A stretch of DNA of 64,000 bases from Nocardia grenadensis NBRC 108939 (lineage in GTDB: Bacteria > Actinomycetota > Actinomycetes > Mycobacteriales > Mycobacteriaceae). Under the pieces are notes generated by a model. That model ran no database searches, was not told where the DNA came from, and saw only the letters and a list, made by a program, of their open reading frames with translations. Both the position numbers and the translations under genes were made by a program. Positions 53,720-64,000 of this stretch are shown piece after piece. Positions within the stretch are counted from its first letter, which is position 1; each line of letters starts with the position of its first letter. The stretch is from contig NZ_BDCJ01000008.1 of assembly GCF_001613445.1 (NCBI RefSeq), positions 100,828-164,827 on the forward strand, given 5' to 3'.

Positions 53720-54511
53720 CTGAGCGTCACTACCTTGGCCGCGGAGTTTCACGCGCCGTCGCTAACCGACTTCTTCCCTCCGGCGGTGCTGTTCGAAGGG
53801 ACCCCCTTCGAACTCGATCGGCTGATGCTGGTCCGGCTGGTGATGACCGCCGTCCTGATCGCATTCCTGTTCCTGGCGTTCCGGACCCCGCGAATCGTGC
53901 CGAAACGGCTGCAGAACATCGGCGAAATGGGTTTGGTCTTCGTCAAGGAGCAGATCTGTGACGAGATCCTCGGCAAGGAAAACGGCCGCAAGTTCTTCCC
54001 GCTGATCGCGACGATCTTCTTCACCGTCCTCTTCCTGAACTTCTCGGGTGTGATCCCCGGTCTGAACATCTCGTCGAACGCGCGTATCGGTATGCCGCTG
54101 GTACTGGCCGTGGTCGCGTATATCGCGTTCAACTACGTGGGCATCAAGAAGTACGGCTTCTTCACCTATATGCGCAGCAGCATCGTCGTTCCGAATGTTC
54201 CGCCGGCCATGCACGTCCTGCTCATTCCGATCGAGTTCATTTCGACCTTCGTGCTGCGGCCCTTCACGCTGACCGTCCGACTCATGGCCAATATGCTCGC
54301 CGGTCACATCATGCTGGTGCTGTTCTTCAGCGCGACCCAGTTCTTCCTCTTCGACGCGGACGCCTGGATGAAGGTGTTCTCGCCCTTCTCGCTGCTGGGC
54401 GGGCTCGCATTCACGCTGTTCGAACTGCTGGTCATCTTCCTGCAGGCCTATGTGTTCGCGTTGCTGACCGCCGTGTACATCAGCCTTGCCCAGCACGCCG
54501 ACGAGCACTGA
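53720..54511 (+). CDS. atpB: ATP synthase subunit a
   Basis: 263 residues with five or six membrane helices. The essential Arg is in LTVRLMANMLAGHIMLV, and the C-terminal helix is FELLVIFLQAYVFALLTAVYI. It forms the proton half-channels. The reading starts at a CTG (53720, LSVTTLAAEF) because GGGAG lies six bases upstream and no ATG/GTG fits. The nearest canonical alternative is TTG 53735, which has no ribosome-binding site. It is the first structural gene of atpBEFHAGDC. Confidence 0.93.
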   Translation: MSVTTLAAEFHAPSLTDFFPPAVLFEGTPFELDRLMLVRLVMTAVLIAFLFLAFRTPRIVPKRLQNIGEMGLVFVKEQICDEILGKENGRKFFPLIATIFFTVLFLNFSGVIPGLNISSNARIGMPLVLAVVAYIAFNYVGIKKYGFFTYMRSSIVVPNVPPAMHVLLIPIEFISTFVLRPFTLTVRLMANMLAGHIMLVLFFSATQFFLFDADAWMKVFSPFSLLGGLAFTLFELLVIFLQAYVFALLTAVYISLAQHADEH

Positions 54512-54534
54512 CCGACGACCGGAACAACCGATAA

Positions 54535-54840
<306 letters not shown>

Positions 54841-54845
54841 TTCCG

Positions 54846-55406
54846 ATGAACGAGTTCATTCTGCTCGCAGCGGCTGAGGGAGAGGATGTGAATCCTCTCA
54901 TCCCCGCGACGTACGACATCGTCTGGTCGGCGGTCTGCGTGGCGATTATCGCCTTCGTGGTCTACAAATACGCCGTTCCGCGCCTGATGAAGGTGCTGGA
55001 CGAGCGCGCCGACAAGATCGAGGGTGGCATCGATCGGGCCGAGGCCGCGCAGGCCGAAGCGCAGGAGACGCTGCAGCAGTACCAGAAGCAGCTGGCCGAC
55101 GCCCGCCTGGAAGCCGCGAAGATCCGCGAAGACGCCCGCACCCAGGGCCAGCAGATCCTCGCCCAGATGAAGGCCGACGCCCAGGCCGAGAGCGACCGTA
55201 TCGTCGCGGCCGGGCACACCCAGCTGGAAGCCCAGCGCCAGCAGATCCTGACCGAGCTGCGGGCCGAGGTCGGCCGCACCGCGGTTGACCTGGCCGAGAA
55301 GATCATCGGGCAGTCGGTATCGGACGAGGCCAAACAGGCCGCGACGATCGAGCGATTCCTCGACGAGATCGACCGTTCGGACGCCGGTATCGGGGTCGGA
55401 AGGTAA
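54846..55406 (+). CDS. atpF: ATP synthase subunit b
   Basis: 186 residues: one N-terminal membrane helix ([20 protein letters not shown]) and a long charged coiled coil ([29 protein letters not shown] to AEKIIGQSV). It forms the peripheral stalk holding F1 to Fo. Only five bases separate it from atpE. Confidence 0.94.
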   Translation: MNEFILLAAAEGEDVNPLIPATYDIVWSAVCVAIIAFVVYKYAVPRLMKVLDERADKIEGGIDRAEAAQAEAQETLQQYQKQLADARLEAAKIREDARTQGQQILAQMKADAQAESDRIVAAGHTQLEAQRQQILTELRAEVGRTAVDLAEKIIGQSVSDEAKQAATIERFLDEIDRSDAGIGVGR

Positions 55407-55425
55407 CGACGGAGGAGTGAAAACC

Positions 55426-56235
55426 ATGTACGCAGCGAGCCGTGAGGCCAGCTCCCGGTCCAAGGAGGCGCTTCGGGCCGCGCTGACCGGAAGCAACGGT
55501 GTTGCGGCCACGACGGGGTCCGAACTGTTCGCCGTTGTCGACGTACTGGACGACCAGCGTCCGCTGCGTGTGGCGCTCGCGGACGTATCGGTGCCCGGTT
55601 CGGCCCGCGCCGAACTGACCGAGCGGGTCTTCGGGAGCCAGGTCAGCGCTGCCACTCAGGCGGTGCTGACCACTGCGGTCGCCCAGGACTGGTCGCGTGC
55701 CCGGGATCTGGTCGACACCCTGGTGCTGCTGGGTCAGCTGGCATACCTGGAATCGGCCTCCGAACAGGGCCGGCTGACCGCCGTCGAGGACGAACTGTTC
55801 CGCTTCGGCCGGATCATCGCCGACAACCCGGAGCTGGAACAGGCCCTGTCCGACCGCACCGCCTCGGCGTCGGCCAAACGAGAGCTGCTCGAGCGGTTGC
55901 TGTCCGACAAGGCCGAGACCATTACCCGGGCTCTCGCCGAGCAGGTGGTGACCAGGCAGCGTGCCGGGATCGGTGTGGCCTTCGACGAACTGTCCGACCT
56001 GGCCGCGGCCCGGCGCGAACAGATCGTCGCGCACGTCCGGTCGGCGATCGAGCTGACCGACTCCCAGCGTGAACGGCTGGGCGGCGCCCTGGCGCGTATC
56101 TACAACAAGGCTGTCACCGTGCATGTCGAGGTCGATCCCGAACTGTTGAGCGGGCTCGTCGTGCGCATCGGCGACGATGTGATCGACGGCAGCGCGATCG
56201 GCCGGCTGGACCGGCTGCGTCGCTCGCTGACCTAG
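55426..56235 (+). CDS. atpH: ATP synthase subunit delta
   Basis: 269 residues: a helical N-terminal domain ([21 protein letters not shown]...[18 protein letters not shown]) and the OSCP-type C-terminal domain ([35 protein letters not shown]). It links the stalk to F1. ATG 55426 is behind GGAGGA; GTG 55417 overlaps that site. M. tuberculosis instead carries a b-delta fusion of about 446 residues, so this separate delta differs from it. Confidence 0.93.
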   Translation: MYAASREASSRSKEALRAALTGSNGVAATTGSELFAVVDVLDDQRPLRVALADVSVPGSARAELTERVFGSQVSAATQAVLTTAVAQDWSRARDLVDTLVLLGQLAYLESASEQGRLTAVEDELFRFGRIIADNPELEQALSDRTASASAKRELLERLLSDKAETITRALAEQVVTRQRAGIGVAFDELSDLAAARREQIVAHVRSAIELTDSQRERLGGALARIYNKAVTVHVEVDPELLSGLVVRIGDDVIDGSAIGRLDRLRRSLT

Positions 56236-56315
56236 CGGCGGGGCGCCGGGCACAGCCCGACGCGAACCGCTCAACACCCCGACATTCCAGACCAGAGACC
56301 GAGAGCAGGAAGAAC

Positions 56316-57953
56316 ATGGCGGAGCTGACGATCTCCTCCGACGAGATCCGTAGCGCGATCGAAAGCTACACCCAGAGCTACACCCCGGAAACCTCCATCG
56401 AGGAAGTCGGTGTCGTCACCGATACCAGTGACGGCATCGCGCACGTCAGCGGCTTGCCTTCGGCCATGGCCAACGAGCTGCTCGAATTCCCGGGCGGTGT
56501 GCTCGGCGTCGCGCTGAACCTCGAGGACCGTGAAATCGGTGCCGTCGTTCTCGGCGAGTTCGCCGAGATCGAAGAGGGCCAGCAGGTGCGGCGCACCGGC
56601 GATGTGCTCTCGGTCCCGGTCGGCGACAAGTTCCTCGGCCGCGTCGTGAACCCGCTCGGTCAGCCGATCGATGGTCTGGGCGAGATCGAGGCCGACGATC
56701 GTCGCGTCCTCGAACTGCAGGCCGCCACCGTGCTGGAGCGTCAGCCGGTCGAGGAGCCGATGGCGACCGGCATCACCGCGATCGATGCGCTCACCGCGAT
56801 CGGCCGGGGGCAGCGTCAGCTGGTCATCGGTGACCGCAAGACCGGTAAGACCGCGGTCTGCATCGACACGATCCTGAACCAGAAGGCCAACTGGGAGTCG
56901 GGCGATCCGGCCAAGCAGGTGCGCTGCATCTACGTGGCGATCGGCCAGAAGGGCTCTACCATCGCGGGCGTCAAATCCGCTCTCGAGGAGCACGGCGCAC
57001 TGGAGTACACCACCATCGTCGCCGCCCCGGCCTCCGATTCCGCCGGCTTCAAGTGGCTGGCCCCCTACACCGGTTCGGCCCTCGGCCAGCACTGGATGTA
57101 CCAGGGCAAGCACGTCCTGATCGTGTTCGACGATCTCACCAAGCAGGCCGAGGCCTACCGCGCCATCTCGCTGCTGCTGCGCCGCCCGCCGGGCCGCGAG
57201 GCCTACCCGGGTGACGTCTTCTACCTGCACTCGCGTCTGCTGGAACGTTGCGCCAAACTCTCCGACGAGATGGGCGGCGGTTCGATGACCGGTCTGCCGA
57301 TCATCGAGACCAAGGCCAACGACATCTCGGCCTTCATCCCGACCAACGTCATCTCCATCACCGACGGTCAGGTCTTCCTGGAGTCCGACCTGTTCAACAA
57401 GGGTGTTCGCCCGGCGATCAACGTCGGTACCTCGGTCTCCCGTGTCGGTGGCGCCGCCCAGACCAAGGGTATGAAGAAGGTCGCCGGTTCGCTGCGTCTG
57501 GAAATGGCTCAGTACCGCGAGCTGGAGGCGTTCTCCGCCTTCGCCTCCGACCTCGACGCCGCCTCGCTGGCGCAGCTCGAGCGCGGCGCCCGCTGGGTGG
57601 AACTGCTCAAGCAGGACCAGTACTCGCCGATCGCGGTCGAGGACCAGATCGTGTCGATCTACCTGGTCGACGCCGGGTACTACGACTCGGTGCCGGTGGC
57701 CGATATCCGCCGGTTCAATGTCGAGCTGCTCGAGGATCTGCACGCCAATGCCGCGGATGCCTTCACGAGTATCGCCGGTGGCAAGGTGCTGCAGGACGAG
57801 GCGGCCGAGCAGATCAAGGCGGCCACCGACAAGTTCAAACAGGGCTTCCTGGCGTCCGACGGCAGCCGTGTGGTGAACGAGGCCGCCGCCGGCGAACTGG
57901 CCCACGAAGAGGTCGAATCGCTGTCGGTCACCCGCAAGCACGTCGAGAAGTAG
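56316..57953 (+). CDS. atpA: ATP synthase subunit alpha
   Basis: 545 residues: Walker A GDRKTGKT at 172-179, [26 protein letters not shown] arginine-finger region, and [30 protein letters not shown] C-terminal domain. It is about 32 residues longer than the E. coli subunit because of a C-terminal tail ([22 protein letters not shown]). In mycobacteria a similar tail represses ATP hydrolysis; the same is a reasonable inference here. Confidence 0.97.
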   Translation: MAELTISSDEIRSAIESYTQSYTPETSIEEVGVVTDTSDGIAHVSGLPSAMANELLEFPGGVLGVALNLEDREIGAVVLGEFAEIEEGQQVRRTGDVLSVPVGDKFLGRVVNPLGQPIDGLGEIEADDRRVLELQAATVLERQPVEEPMATGITAIDALTAIGRGQRQLVIGDRKTGKTAVCIDTILNQKANWESGDPAKQVRCIYVAIGQKGSTIAGVKSALEEHGALEYTTIVAAPASDSAGFKWLAPYTGSALGQHWMYQGKHVLIVFDDLTKQAEAYRAISLLLRRPPGREAYPGDVFYLHSRLLERCAKLSDEMGGGSMTGLPIIETKANDISAFIPTNVISITDGQVFLESDLFNKGVRPAINVGTSVSRVGGAAQTKGMKKVAGSLRLEMAQYRELEAFSAFASDLDAASLAQLERGARWVELLKQDQYSPIAVEDQIVSIYLVDAGYYDSVPVADIRRFNVELLEDLHANAADAFTSIAGGKVLQDEAAEQIKAATDKFKQGFLASDGSRVVNEAAAGELAHEEVESLSVTRKHVEK

Positions 57954-58011
57954 ACCGGGCGAACCATGCGCTGTTTTCCTGTCACGCCGCGAATGAGGGG
58001 AGTGTGAACCG

Positions 58012-58983
58012 ATGGCTACCTTGCGCGAGCTGCGCTCCCGTATTCGTGGTATCAACTCGATCAAGAAGATCACCAAGGCCCAGGAACTGATCGCGACCTC
58101 CCGGATCACCAAGGCCCAGGCTCGGGTCGCGGCCGCCAAGCCGTACTCCGAGGAGATCACCAAGGTGGTCGCGGAGCTGGCGAGTGCGTCGAAGAACCTG
58201 TCGCACCCGCTGCTCACCGAACGCACCGATCCGAAGCGTGCCGCGGTCCTGGTGATCACCAGCGACAGCGGCCAGTGCGGTGGCTACAACTCCAATGTGC
58301 TCAAACGCGCCGAGGAGCTGATGACCACCCTGCGTGGCGAGGGCAAGGAACCGGTGCTCTACGTCATGGGCAACAAGGGCCTGACGTACTACACCTTCCG
58401 TGATCGTCGGCCGGTCGCCTCGTGGACCGGGTTCTCCCAGCAGCCGACCTATCCGGATGCCTCGGCGGCCTGCAACCACCTGGTGGACAGCTTTATGGCC
58501 GGGTCCGCGGGCGAGGTACCGGCACCGGACGGTACCGGTACGATCGCGGGCGTGGACGAGCTCCATATCGTCTACACCCGGTTCGTGAGCATGCTGTCGC
58601 AGACGCCGGAGGTGCGCCGGATGGCGCCGATCCAGATCTCTTTCGTCGACGAGAACTTCGATCTGGGCGCGGATATGCTGTCCGATTCGCCCACGGCCGA
58701 GGTGAGCGCGCAGTACGAATTCGAGCCCGACGCCGATGTGCTGCTGGCGGCACTGCTGCCCAAGTACATCAACACGCGGATCTACGCGTCGTTGCTCGAC
58801 GCAGCGGCATCCGAGCACGCCGCTCGGCGCACCGCAATGAAGGCGGCCACCGATAACGCCAACGAATTGGCGAGTTCCCTGTCTCGCCAGGCCAACTCGT
58901 TGCGGCAGGCCAACATCACGCAGGAAATCAGCGAAATCGTCGGCGGCGTGAATGCCCTGGCGGCCAGCTCGGAACGCGACTGA
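58012..58983 (+). CDS. atpG: ATP synthase subunit gamma
   Basis: 323 residues: the N-terminal coiled-coil segment [28 protein letters not shown] and the C-terminal [34 protein letters not shown], which form the rotor shaft. Residues about 163-183 ([16 protein letters not shown]) form an insertion in the globular part, at the place where mycobacteria have an extra loop. Atp subunit order a-c-b-delta-alpha-gamma-beta-epsilon is kept. Confidence 0.95.
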   Translation: MATLRELRSRIRGINSIKKITKAQELIATSRITKAQARVAAAKPYSEEITKVVAELASASKNLSHPLLTERTDPKRAAVLVITSDSGQCGGYNSNVLKRAEELMTTLRGEGKEPVLYVMGNKGLTYYTFRDRRPVASWTGFSQQPTYPDASAACNHLVDSFMAGSAGEVPAPDGTGTIAGVDELHIVYTRFVSMLSQTPEVRRMAPIQISFVDENFDLGADMLSDSPTAEVSAQYEFEPDADVLLAALLPKYINTRIYASLLDAAASEHAARRTAMKAATDNANELASSLSRQANSLRQANITQEISEIVGGVNALAASSERD

Positions 58984-60456
<1,473 letters not shown>

Positions 60457-60462
60457 TCCTTC

Positions 60463-60843
60463 ATGGCGGATATGTCAGTTGATCTCGTCGCGGTAGAGCG
60501 GCGGCTCTGGTCGGGCCGGGCGAGTTTCGTCAGCGCCCAGACCACCGAGGGACAGATCGGCATCATGCCCGGGCACGAGCCGCTGCTCGGCCAGTTGGTC
60601 GAGGGCGGCACGGTGACCATCGTGGACACCGAGGGCACCCGGATCGTGGCCGCGGTACACGGCGGTTTCTTCTCGGTCACCGCCGATACGGTGCGGGTCT
60701 TGGCGGAGTCCGCCGAGTTCTCCACCGAGGTCGATGTCGCGGCCGCACGCCAGGTGCTGTCCGACGGATCGGCGTCGGCGGAAGCCCAGCTGGCGGCCCA
60801 GGGCCGGGTCCGCGCGGTGGAACAGGCCGGCGCGAAGGCCTGA
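60463..60843 (+). CDS. atpC: ATP synthase subunit epsilon
   Basis: 126 residues: beta-sandwich domain ([40 protein letters not shown]) and a short C-terminal helical pair ([29 protein letters not shown]). It modulates F1. ATG 60463 is six bases after atpD. ATG 60472 is also possible. It is followed by a terminator hairpin. Confidence 0.95.
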   Translation: MADMSVDLVAVERRLWSGRASFVSAQTTEGQIGIMPGHEPLLGQLVEGGTVTIVDTEGTRIVAAVHGGFFSVTADTVRVLAESAEFSTEVDVAAARQVLSDGSASAEAQLAAQGRVRAVEQAGAKA

Positions 60844-61094
60844 TCTCCCACGCGGGAGCACAACAGAATGATCTCGGCTCCGGCCGGCGGCGAATCCTCG
60901 TCGCCGGCCGGAGCCGTTTGATCGGGGTCCCGGTTCATACCGGCGTTGCCCGCGGGCGCCTCCGGGATCGATGACGTCGCATTATCCGAGACATCCCCAT
61001 GCCATTTGTAAACTGGTTCGTGGTTGAATGGCCGCGGGTGCATCTGCCGGTCCGATCCGGCGATCGCCTCGGATGAGCGAAGGGATGTGCAGCA
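60844..61094. other. 251-bp region between atpC and the DUF2550 gene
   Basis: This holds the atp terminator at 60875-60919 and otherwise shows no gene. GAAGGGATG around 61079-61087 is the likely ribosome-binding site of the next gene. Confidence 0.4.
60875..60919 (+). terminator. Terminator of the atp operon
   Basis: CGGCTCCGGCCGGCG at 60875-60889 pairs perfectly with CGCCGGCCGGAGCCG at 60902-60916 (15 bp) and is followed by TTTG. It lies 31 bases after atpC. Confidence 0.8.
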
Positions 61095-61529
61095 TTGCAG
61101 ACCGGGATGGTGCTTCTGATCATTCTGGTGCTCGTGCTGGTCGCATTGGCTCTGGTTTCCACTTATCGCCTGGTCATGTTGCGGCGCGGCGGCACCGCGG
61201 CCATCCTGCGCGTACTCCCGGCGCGCGGCGGGGAACGCTGGCGCCACGGGGTCATCCGCTACGACGAGGATCACCTCGTCTTCTTCAAACTCACCAGCCT
61301 GAAGATCGGCGCCGATTCGGTGATCCGGCGCCGCGGTATCGAGATCGGTGATCGCCGTCGCCCGCAGGGTGACGAGCACGACATCATGACCGAGGAGATC
61401 GCGGTGATCGGGGTGTCCGATCGCAACGGCGATTACGAGCTGGCGCTGGACCGCGCGGCGCTGACCGCGTTCCTTTCCTGGGTCGAGTCCCGGCCCTCGG
61501 AGCGGGCCCGCCGGCTGCGCGGCCACTGA
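61095..61529 (+). CDS. DUF2550 membrane-anchored protein
   Basis: 144 residues: one N-terminal membrane helix (VLLIILVLVLVALALVSTYRLV) then a soluble domain (RGGTAAILRVLP...ERWRHGVIRYDEDHLVFFKL, ending ALTAFLSWVESRPSERARR). It is the counterpart of M. tuberculosis Rv1312 in the same place after atpC. The function is unknown. Start TTG 61095; ATG 61107 is an alternative. Confidence 0.85.
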   Translation: MQTGMVLLIILVLVLVALALVSTYRLVMLRRGGTAAILRVLPARGGERWRHGVIRYDEDHLVFFKLTSLKIGADSVIRRRGIEIGDRRRPQGDEHDIMTEEIAVIGVSDRNGDYELALDRAALTAFLSWVESRPSERARRLRGH

Positions 61530-61631
61530 ACTCGGGCGGTCGGCAGATTGCCCGGCCCGGCTCTACACGCGAGCGGACAGTACGGCGCAAATGCGCATCC
61601 GCCACAACCCCCTGGCCGGGCCGAGGGACGT

Positions 61632-61637
61632 TAGGGT
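61632..61637 (+). promoter_or_regulatory. -10 element TAGGGT of cobO
   Basis: TAGGGT with seven bases to GTG 61645, fitting a leaderless cobO mRNA. Confidence 0.5.
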
Positions 61638-61644
61638 GGGTCCT

Positions 61645-62277
61645 GTGAGCGTGCATCTGACGCGGATCTACACCCGCACCGGCGATGACGGGACCACCGG
61701 TCTCAGTGATTTCTCCCGGGTGCCGAAAACCGATCCGCGGCTGATCGCCTACGCGGACTGCGACGAGGCCAATGCCGCCCTCGGGGTCGCGATCGCACTC
61801 GGCGGCCCGGACCCGGAACTGACAGCGGTCCTGCGCGCGGTCCAGAACGATCTCTTCGACGCGGGCGCGGATCTGTCCACTCCGGTGGTGGAGAACCCGA
61901 AGTATCCGCCGCTGCGCATCACCCCGAGCTATATCGAACGACTGGAACAGTGGTGCGACCGGTTCAATGCCGGGCTGGCTCCGCTCGATTCCTTCATCCT
62001 GCCCGGCGGCACGCCGCTCGCCGCGTTGCTGCACACCGCACGCACGGTCGTCCGGCGCGCCGAACGTTCGGCGTGGGCGGCGGTGGAAGCACATCCCGTC
62101 GACACCGGTGTGCTGCCGGCCCGATACCTCAACCGGCTGTCGGATCTGCTGTTCATCCTCAGCCGCTACACCAATCCCGACGGTGATGTGCTCTGGCAGC
62201 CCGGTGGTGGCCGGGCGGGCGGGGCCGGTGCGGCGGCTCCGGACGAACCCGGCGCGGGTCCCGCGTCCGAAAGCTGA
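61645..62277 (+). CDS. cobO: Cob(I)alamin adenosyltransferase (PduO type)
   Basis: 210 residues: the N-terminal ATP motif [20 protein letters not shown], then [16 protein letters not shown], and the helical bundle ([28 protein letters not shown], then [21 protein letters not shown]). It transfers adenosyl from ATP to cob(I)alamin to make coenzyme B12. The C-terminal ~20 residues are Gly/Ala-rich and dispensable-looking. The start is GTG 61645. Confidence 0.92.
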   Translation: MSVHLTRIYTRTGDDGTTGLSDFSRVPKTDPRLIAYADCDEANAALGVAIALGGPDPELTAVLRAVQNDLFDAGADLSTPVVENPKYPPLRITPSYIERLEQWCDRFNAGLAPLDSFILPGGTPLAALLHTARTVVRRAERSAWAAVEAHPVDTGVLPARYLNRLSDLLFILSRYTNPDGDVLWQPGGGRAGGAGAAAPDEPGAGPASES

Positions 62278-62431
62278 CGGATTCCGTCCGAAGGGTGGAA
62301 ACTGCTCCTGGCGATCGGGTAGCCGAGCCGCCGCGCGCGAGGGCTCGGCGTTGTCTCGACCGGCAGCGCGATGCGATCGTGGGCGCTCTATCCTTGCACT
62401 CACTGGTGCGCCGAATACTCGGAGAGGCGGC

Positions 62432-63691
62432 ATGGAACGGTTTTTGGTAACTGGCGGCAACCGGCTGGTCGGTGAGGTCTCGGTGGGAGGCGCCAAGAAC
62501 AGCGTCCTGAAACTGATGGCCGCTGCGCTGCTCACCGAAGGCAAGACCACCATCACGAACTGTCCGGACATCCTCGACGTGCCCCTGATGGCCGAGGTGC
62601 TGCGCGGTCTCGGATGCGACGTCGAGATCTCCGGCGATGTGGTGACGATCGATACCCCGGCCGAACCCAAGTACCACGCGGATTTCCCGGCGGTGACCCA
62701 GTTCCGTGCCTCGGTCTGTGTGCTCGGTCCGTTGATGGCCCGCTGTAAACGCGCGGTGGTGGCGCTACCCGGTGGTGACGCCATCGGTTCCCGGCCGCTC
62801 GATATGCACCAGGCCGGGCTGCGGTTGCTTGGCGCGACCAGCGAGATCGAGCACGGATGCGTGGTCGCCCGGGCCGACGAGCTGCAGGGCGCGCGTATCC
62901 GGCTGGACTTCCCGTCGGTCGGTGCCACCGAGAACATCCTCATGGCCGCGGTGCTCGCGCAGGGGGAGACGGTGATCGACAATGCCGCGCGCGAGCCCGA
63001 CATCGTCGACCTGTGCACCATGCTCACCCAGATGGGCGCGCGTATCCGCGGTGCGGGTACCTCGGTGCTCACCATCCATGGCGTGAAACGGCTGTCACCG
63101 ATCACGCACCGGGTGATCGGCGACAGGATCGTCGCGGCCACGTGGGGTATCGCCGCCGCCATGACAATGGGTGATGTGCGGGTGACCGGGGTCAATCCGC
63201 AGCACCTGGCACTGGTCCTGGACAAGCTGCGGTCGGCCGGCGCGCGGATCTCGTTCGAACCCGAGGGTTTCCGGGTCGTGCAGGCCGATCGCCCGCGCGC
63301 GGTCAACTTCTCCACCCTGCCGTTCCCTGGCTTCCCCACGGATCTGCAGCCGATGGCCATCGGCCTGGCGGCTATCGCGGACGGCACCTCGATGATCACC
63401 GAGAACGTTTTCGAAGCGCGCTTCCGGTTCGTCGAGGAGATGATCCGGCTGGGCGCCGATGCCCGGACCGACGGGCATCACGCGGTGGTCCGCGGTATTC
63501 CCCGGCTCTCCAGTGCACCGGTGTGGTCCTCCGATATCCGCGCGGGGGCCGGGCTGGTCCTCGCGGGCCTCGTCGCCGACGGGGTGACAGAGGTGCACGA
63601 CGTTTTCCACATCGACCGCGGATATCCGAACTTCGTGGAGAAACTCCAGGCGCTCGGCGCCGGCGTGGAACGGGTGGGAGTGGGAACTTGA
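62432..63691 (+). CDS. murA: UDP-N-acetylglucosamine 1-carboxyvinyltransferase
   Basis: 419 residues of the two-domain EPT fold: [16 protein letters not shown] with the catalytic Lys, [41 protein letters not shown], and [18 protein letters not shown]. It starts peptidoglycan synthesis. The active-site loop has Asp116 where E. coli has Cys115, the residue alkylated by fosfomycin. ATG 62432 follows GGAGAGG. It lies directly upstream of the rRNA promoters, as in mycobacteria. Confidence 0.97.
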   Translation: MERFLVTGGNRLVGEVSVGGAKNSVLKLMAAALLTEGKTTITNCPDILDVPLMAEVLRGLGCDVEISGDVVTIDTPAEPKYHADFPAVTQFRASVCVLGPLMARCKRAVVALPGGDAIGSRPLDMHQAGLRLLGATSEIEHGCVVARADELQGARIRLDFPSVGATENILMAAVLAQGETVIDNAAREPDIVDLCTMLTQMGARIRGAGTSVLTIHGVKRLSPITHRVIGDRIVAATWGIAAAMTMGDVRVTGVNPQHLALVLDKLRSAGARISFEPEGFRVVQADRPRAVNFSTLPFPGFPTDLQPMAIGLAAIADGTSMITENVFEARFRFVEEMIRLGADARTDGHHAVVRGIPRLSSAPVWSSDIRAGAGLVLAGLVADGVTEVHDVFHIDRGYPNFVEKLQALGAGVERVGVGT

Positions 63692-63762
63692 CCGTTCAAG
63701 GCGGCCCCGGTTCGGAAACGGTCTCGGAAACAGTCGCTGAAAAGTCGCTCTGACCAGGCGAT

Positions 63763-63791
63763 TTGACATTGAATTAGATGCCACGTAACTT
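63763..63791 (+). promoter_or_regulatory. rrn promoter 1 (TTGACA-17-TAACTT)
   Basis: A near-consensus sigma-A promoter, TTGACA at 63763-63768 and TAACTT at 63786-63791 with 17 bases between, 72 bases after murA. Its strength and place (murA then rrn in mycobacteria) mark it as an rRNA operon promoter. Confidence 0.8.
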
Positions 63792-63924
63792 TATCCAAGT
63801 CAGAGCGACACGGACACCGACCCGGGGCCCGGAGCGAAGCGGAAACGCCGAGCCGGAGGGACCAGGGAAACGAGGTAGGACGAGGAGCGCCTGACGATCA
63901 CACTGGCTCGACCGGGATGCCGAT

Positions 63925-63954
63925 TTGCAATCGGATAAACGGATGAGCTAAGCT
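63925..63954 (+). promoter_or_regulatory. rrn promoter 2 (TTGCAA-18-TAAGCT)
   Basis: TTGCAA at 63925-63930 and TAAGCT at 63949-63954, spaced by 18 bases, about 160 bases after promoter 1. Tandem promoters are normal before actinobacterial rRNA genes. Confidence 0.65.
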
Positions 63955-63977
63955 TGAGAAGTTGCCTCACCGATCGA

Positions 63978-63993
63978 GTGGCTTAAAAGCCAC
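63978..63993 (+). other. Leader hairpin of the rrn transcript
   Basis: GTGGCTT-AA-AAGCCAC forms a 7-bp hairpin in what would be the pre-rRNA leader, 24 bases after the second -10. It may belong to the antitermination or processing region. The window ends before the 16S gene. Confidence 0.45.
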
Positions 63994-64000
63994 GAGATAG

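Overview
This window looks like a piece of a high-GC actinobacterial chromosome, most likely Nocardia or a close relative in the Nocardiaceae. The reasons are the strong G/C bias at third codon positions, the many GTG and TTG starts, a mycothiol-type maleylpyruvate isomerase homologue, a MurA with Asp in place of the usual Cys, and gene order. From argS to the rRNA promoter the order matches my memory of the Mycobacterium tuberculosis chromosome: argS-lysA-thrA-thrC-thrB-rho-rpmE-prfA-prmC-tsaC-wecA-atpI-atpBEFHAGDC-DUF2550-cobO-murA-rrn. The genus is an inference, because the window stops just before the 16S gene.

Layout. 1-9.9 kb: a cut-off membrane protein, an S51 peptidase with a mycothiol-family protein, a HIT hydrolase, the three-gene proton-translocating transhydrogenase operon (pntAA-pntAB-pntB), a deazaflavin-type reductase, an AAA+ ATPase, an AraC regulator, a decayed TnpB element, and a thioesterase whose present start codon lies inside that element. 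10.3-17.5 kb: an SDR enzyme, an Lrp/AsnC regulator divergent from a branched-chain (or pyruvate) dehydrogenase E1alpha-E1beta-E2 operon, a rhodanese, a secreted HNH nuclease-like protein and a small unknown protein. 17.8-23.8 kb: an SNF2 helicase overlapping a SWIM zinc-finger gene, an amidohydrolase and a DUF2157 membrane protein. 23.9-29.7 kb: a valine-degradation cluster (mmsA, isobutyryl-CoA dehydrogenase, 3-hydroxyisobutyryl-CoA hydrolase, mmsB, enoyl-CoA hydratase) behind a perfect palindrome.

29.7-38.6 kb is the most accessory-looking part: an Hsp70-fold membrane protein with a palindrome over its start codon, a MarR regulator, tRNA-Cys, a Tat-exported phosphoesterase, a MetE-like zinc protein, a small unknown ORF that ends inside a 35-bp palindrome, an FAD monooxygenase, tRNA-Arg, and a DUF3105/DUF305 membrane pair. 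38.7-64 kb is housekeeping: arginyl-tRNA synthetase, lysine and threonine synthesis, Rho, L31, translation termination (prfA, prmC), tRNA modification (tsaC), the first step of cell-wall linker synthesis (wecA), the complete F1Fo ATP synthase operon, cobalamin adenosyltransferase and MurA, then two tandem rRNA promoters at the right edge.

The clearest observations are regulatory or evolutionary: a recurrent TANNNT-(6-8 nt)-GTG/ATG leaderless start architecture, a BlaI-like operator before atpB, several start-decision oddities, a doubly deleted TnpB, and a family of nested palindromic repeats between genes. I did not find a clearly new multi-gene system. The nearest candidates are the palindrome/small-ORF/monooxygenase locus at 34.9-36.4 kb and the SNF2-SWIM pair.
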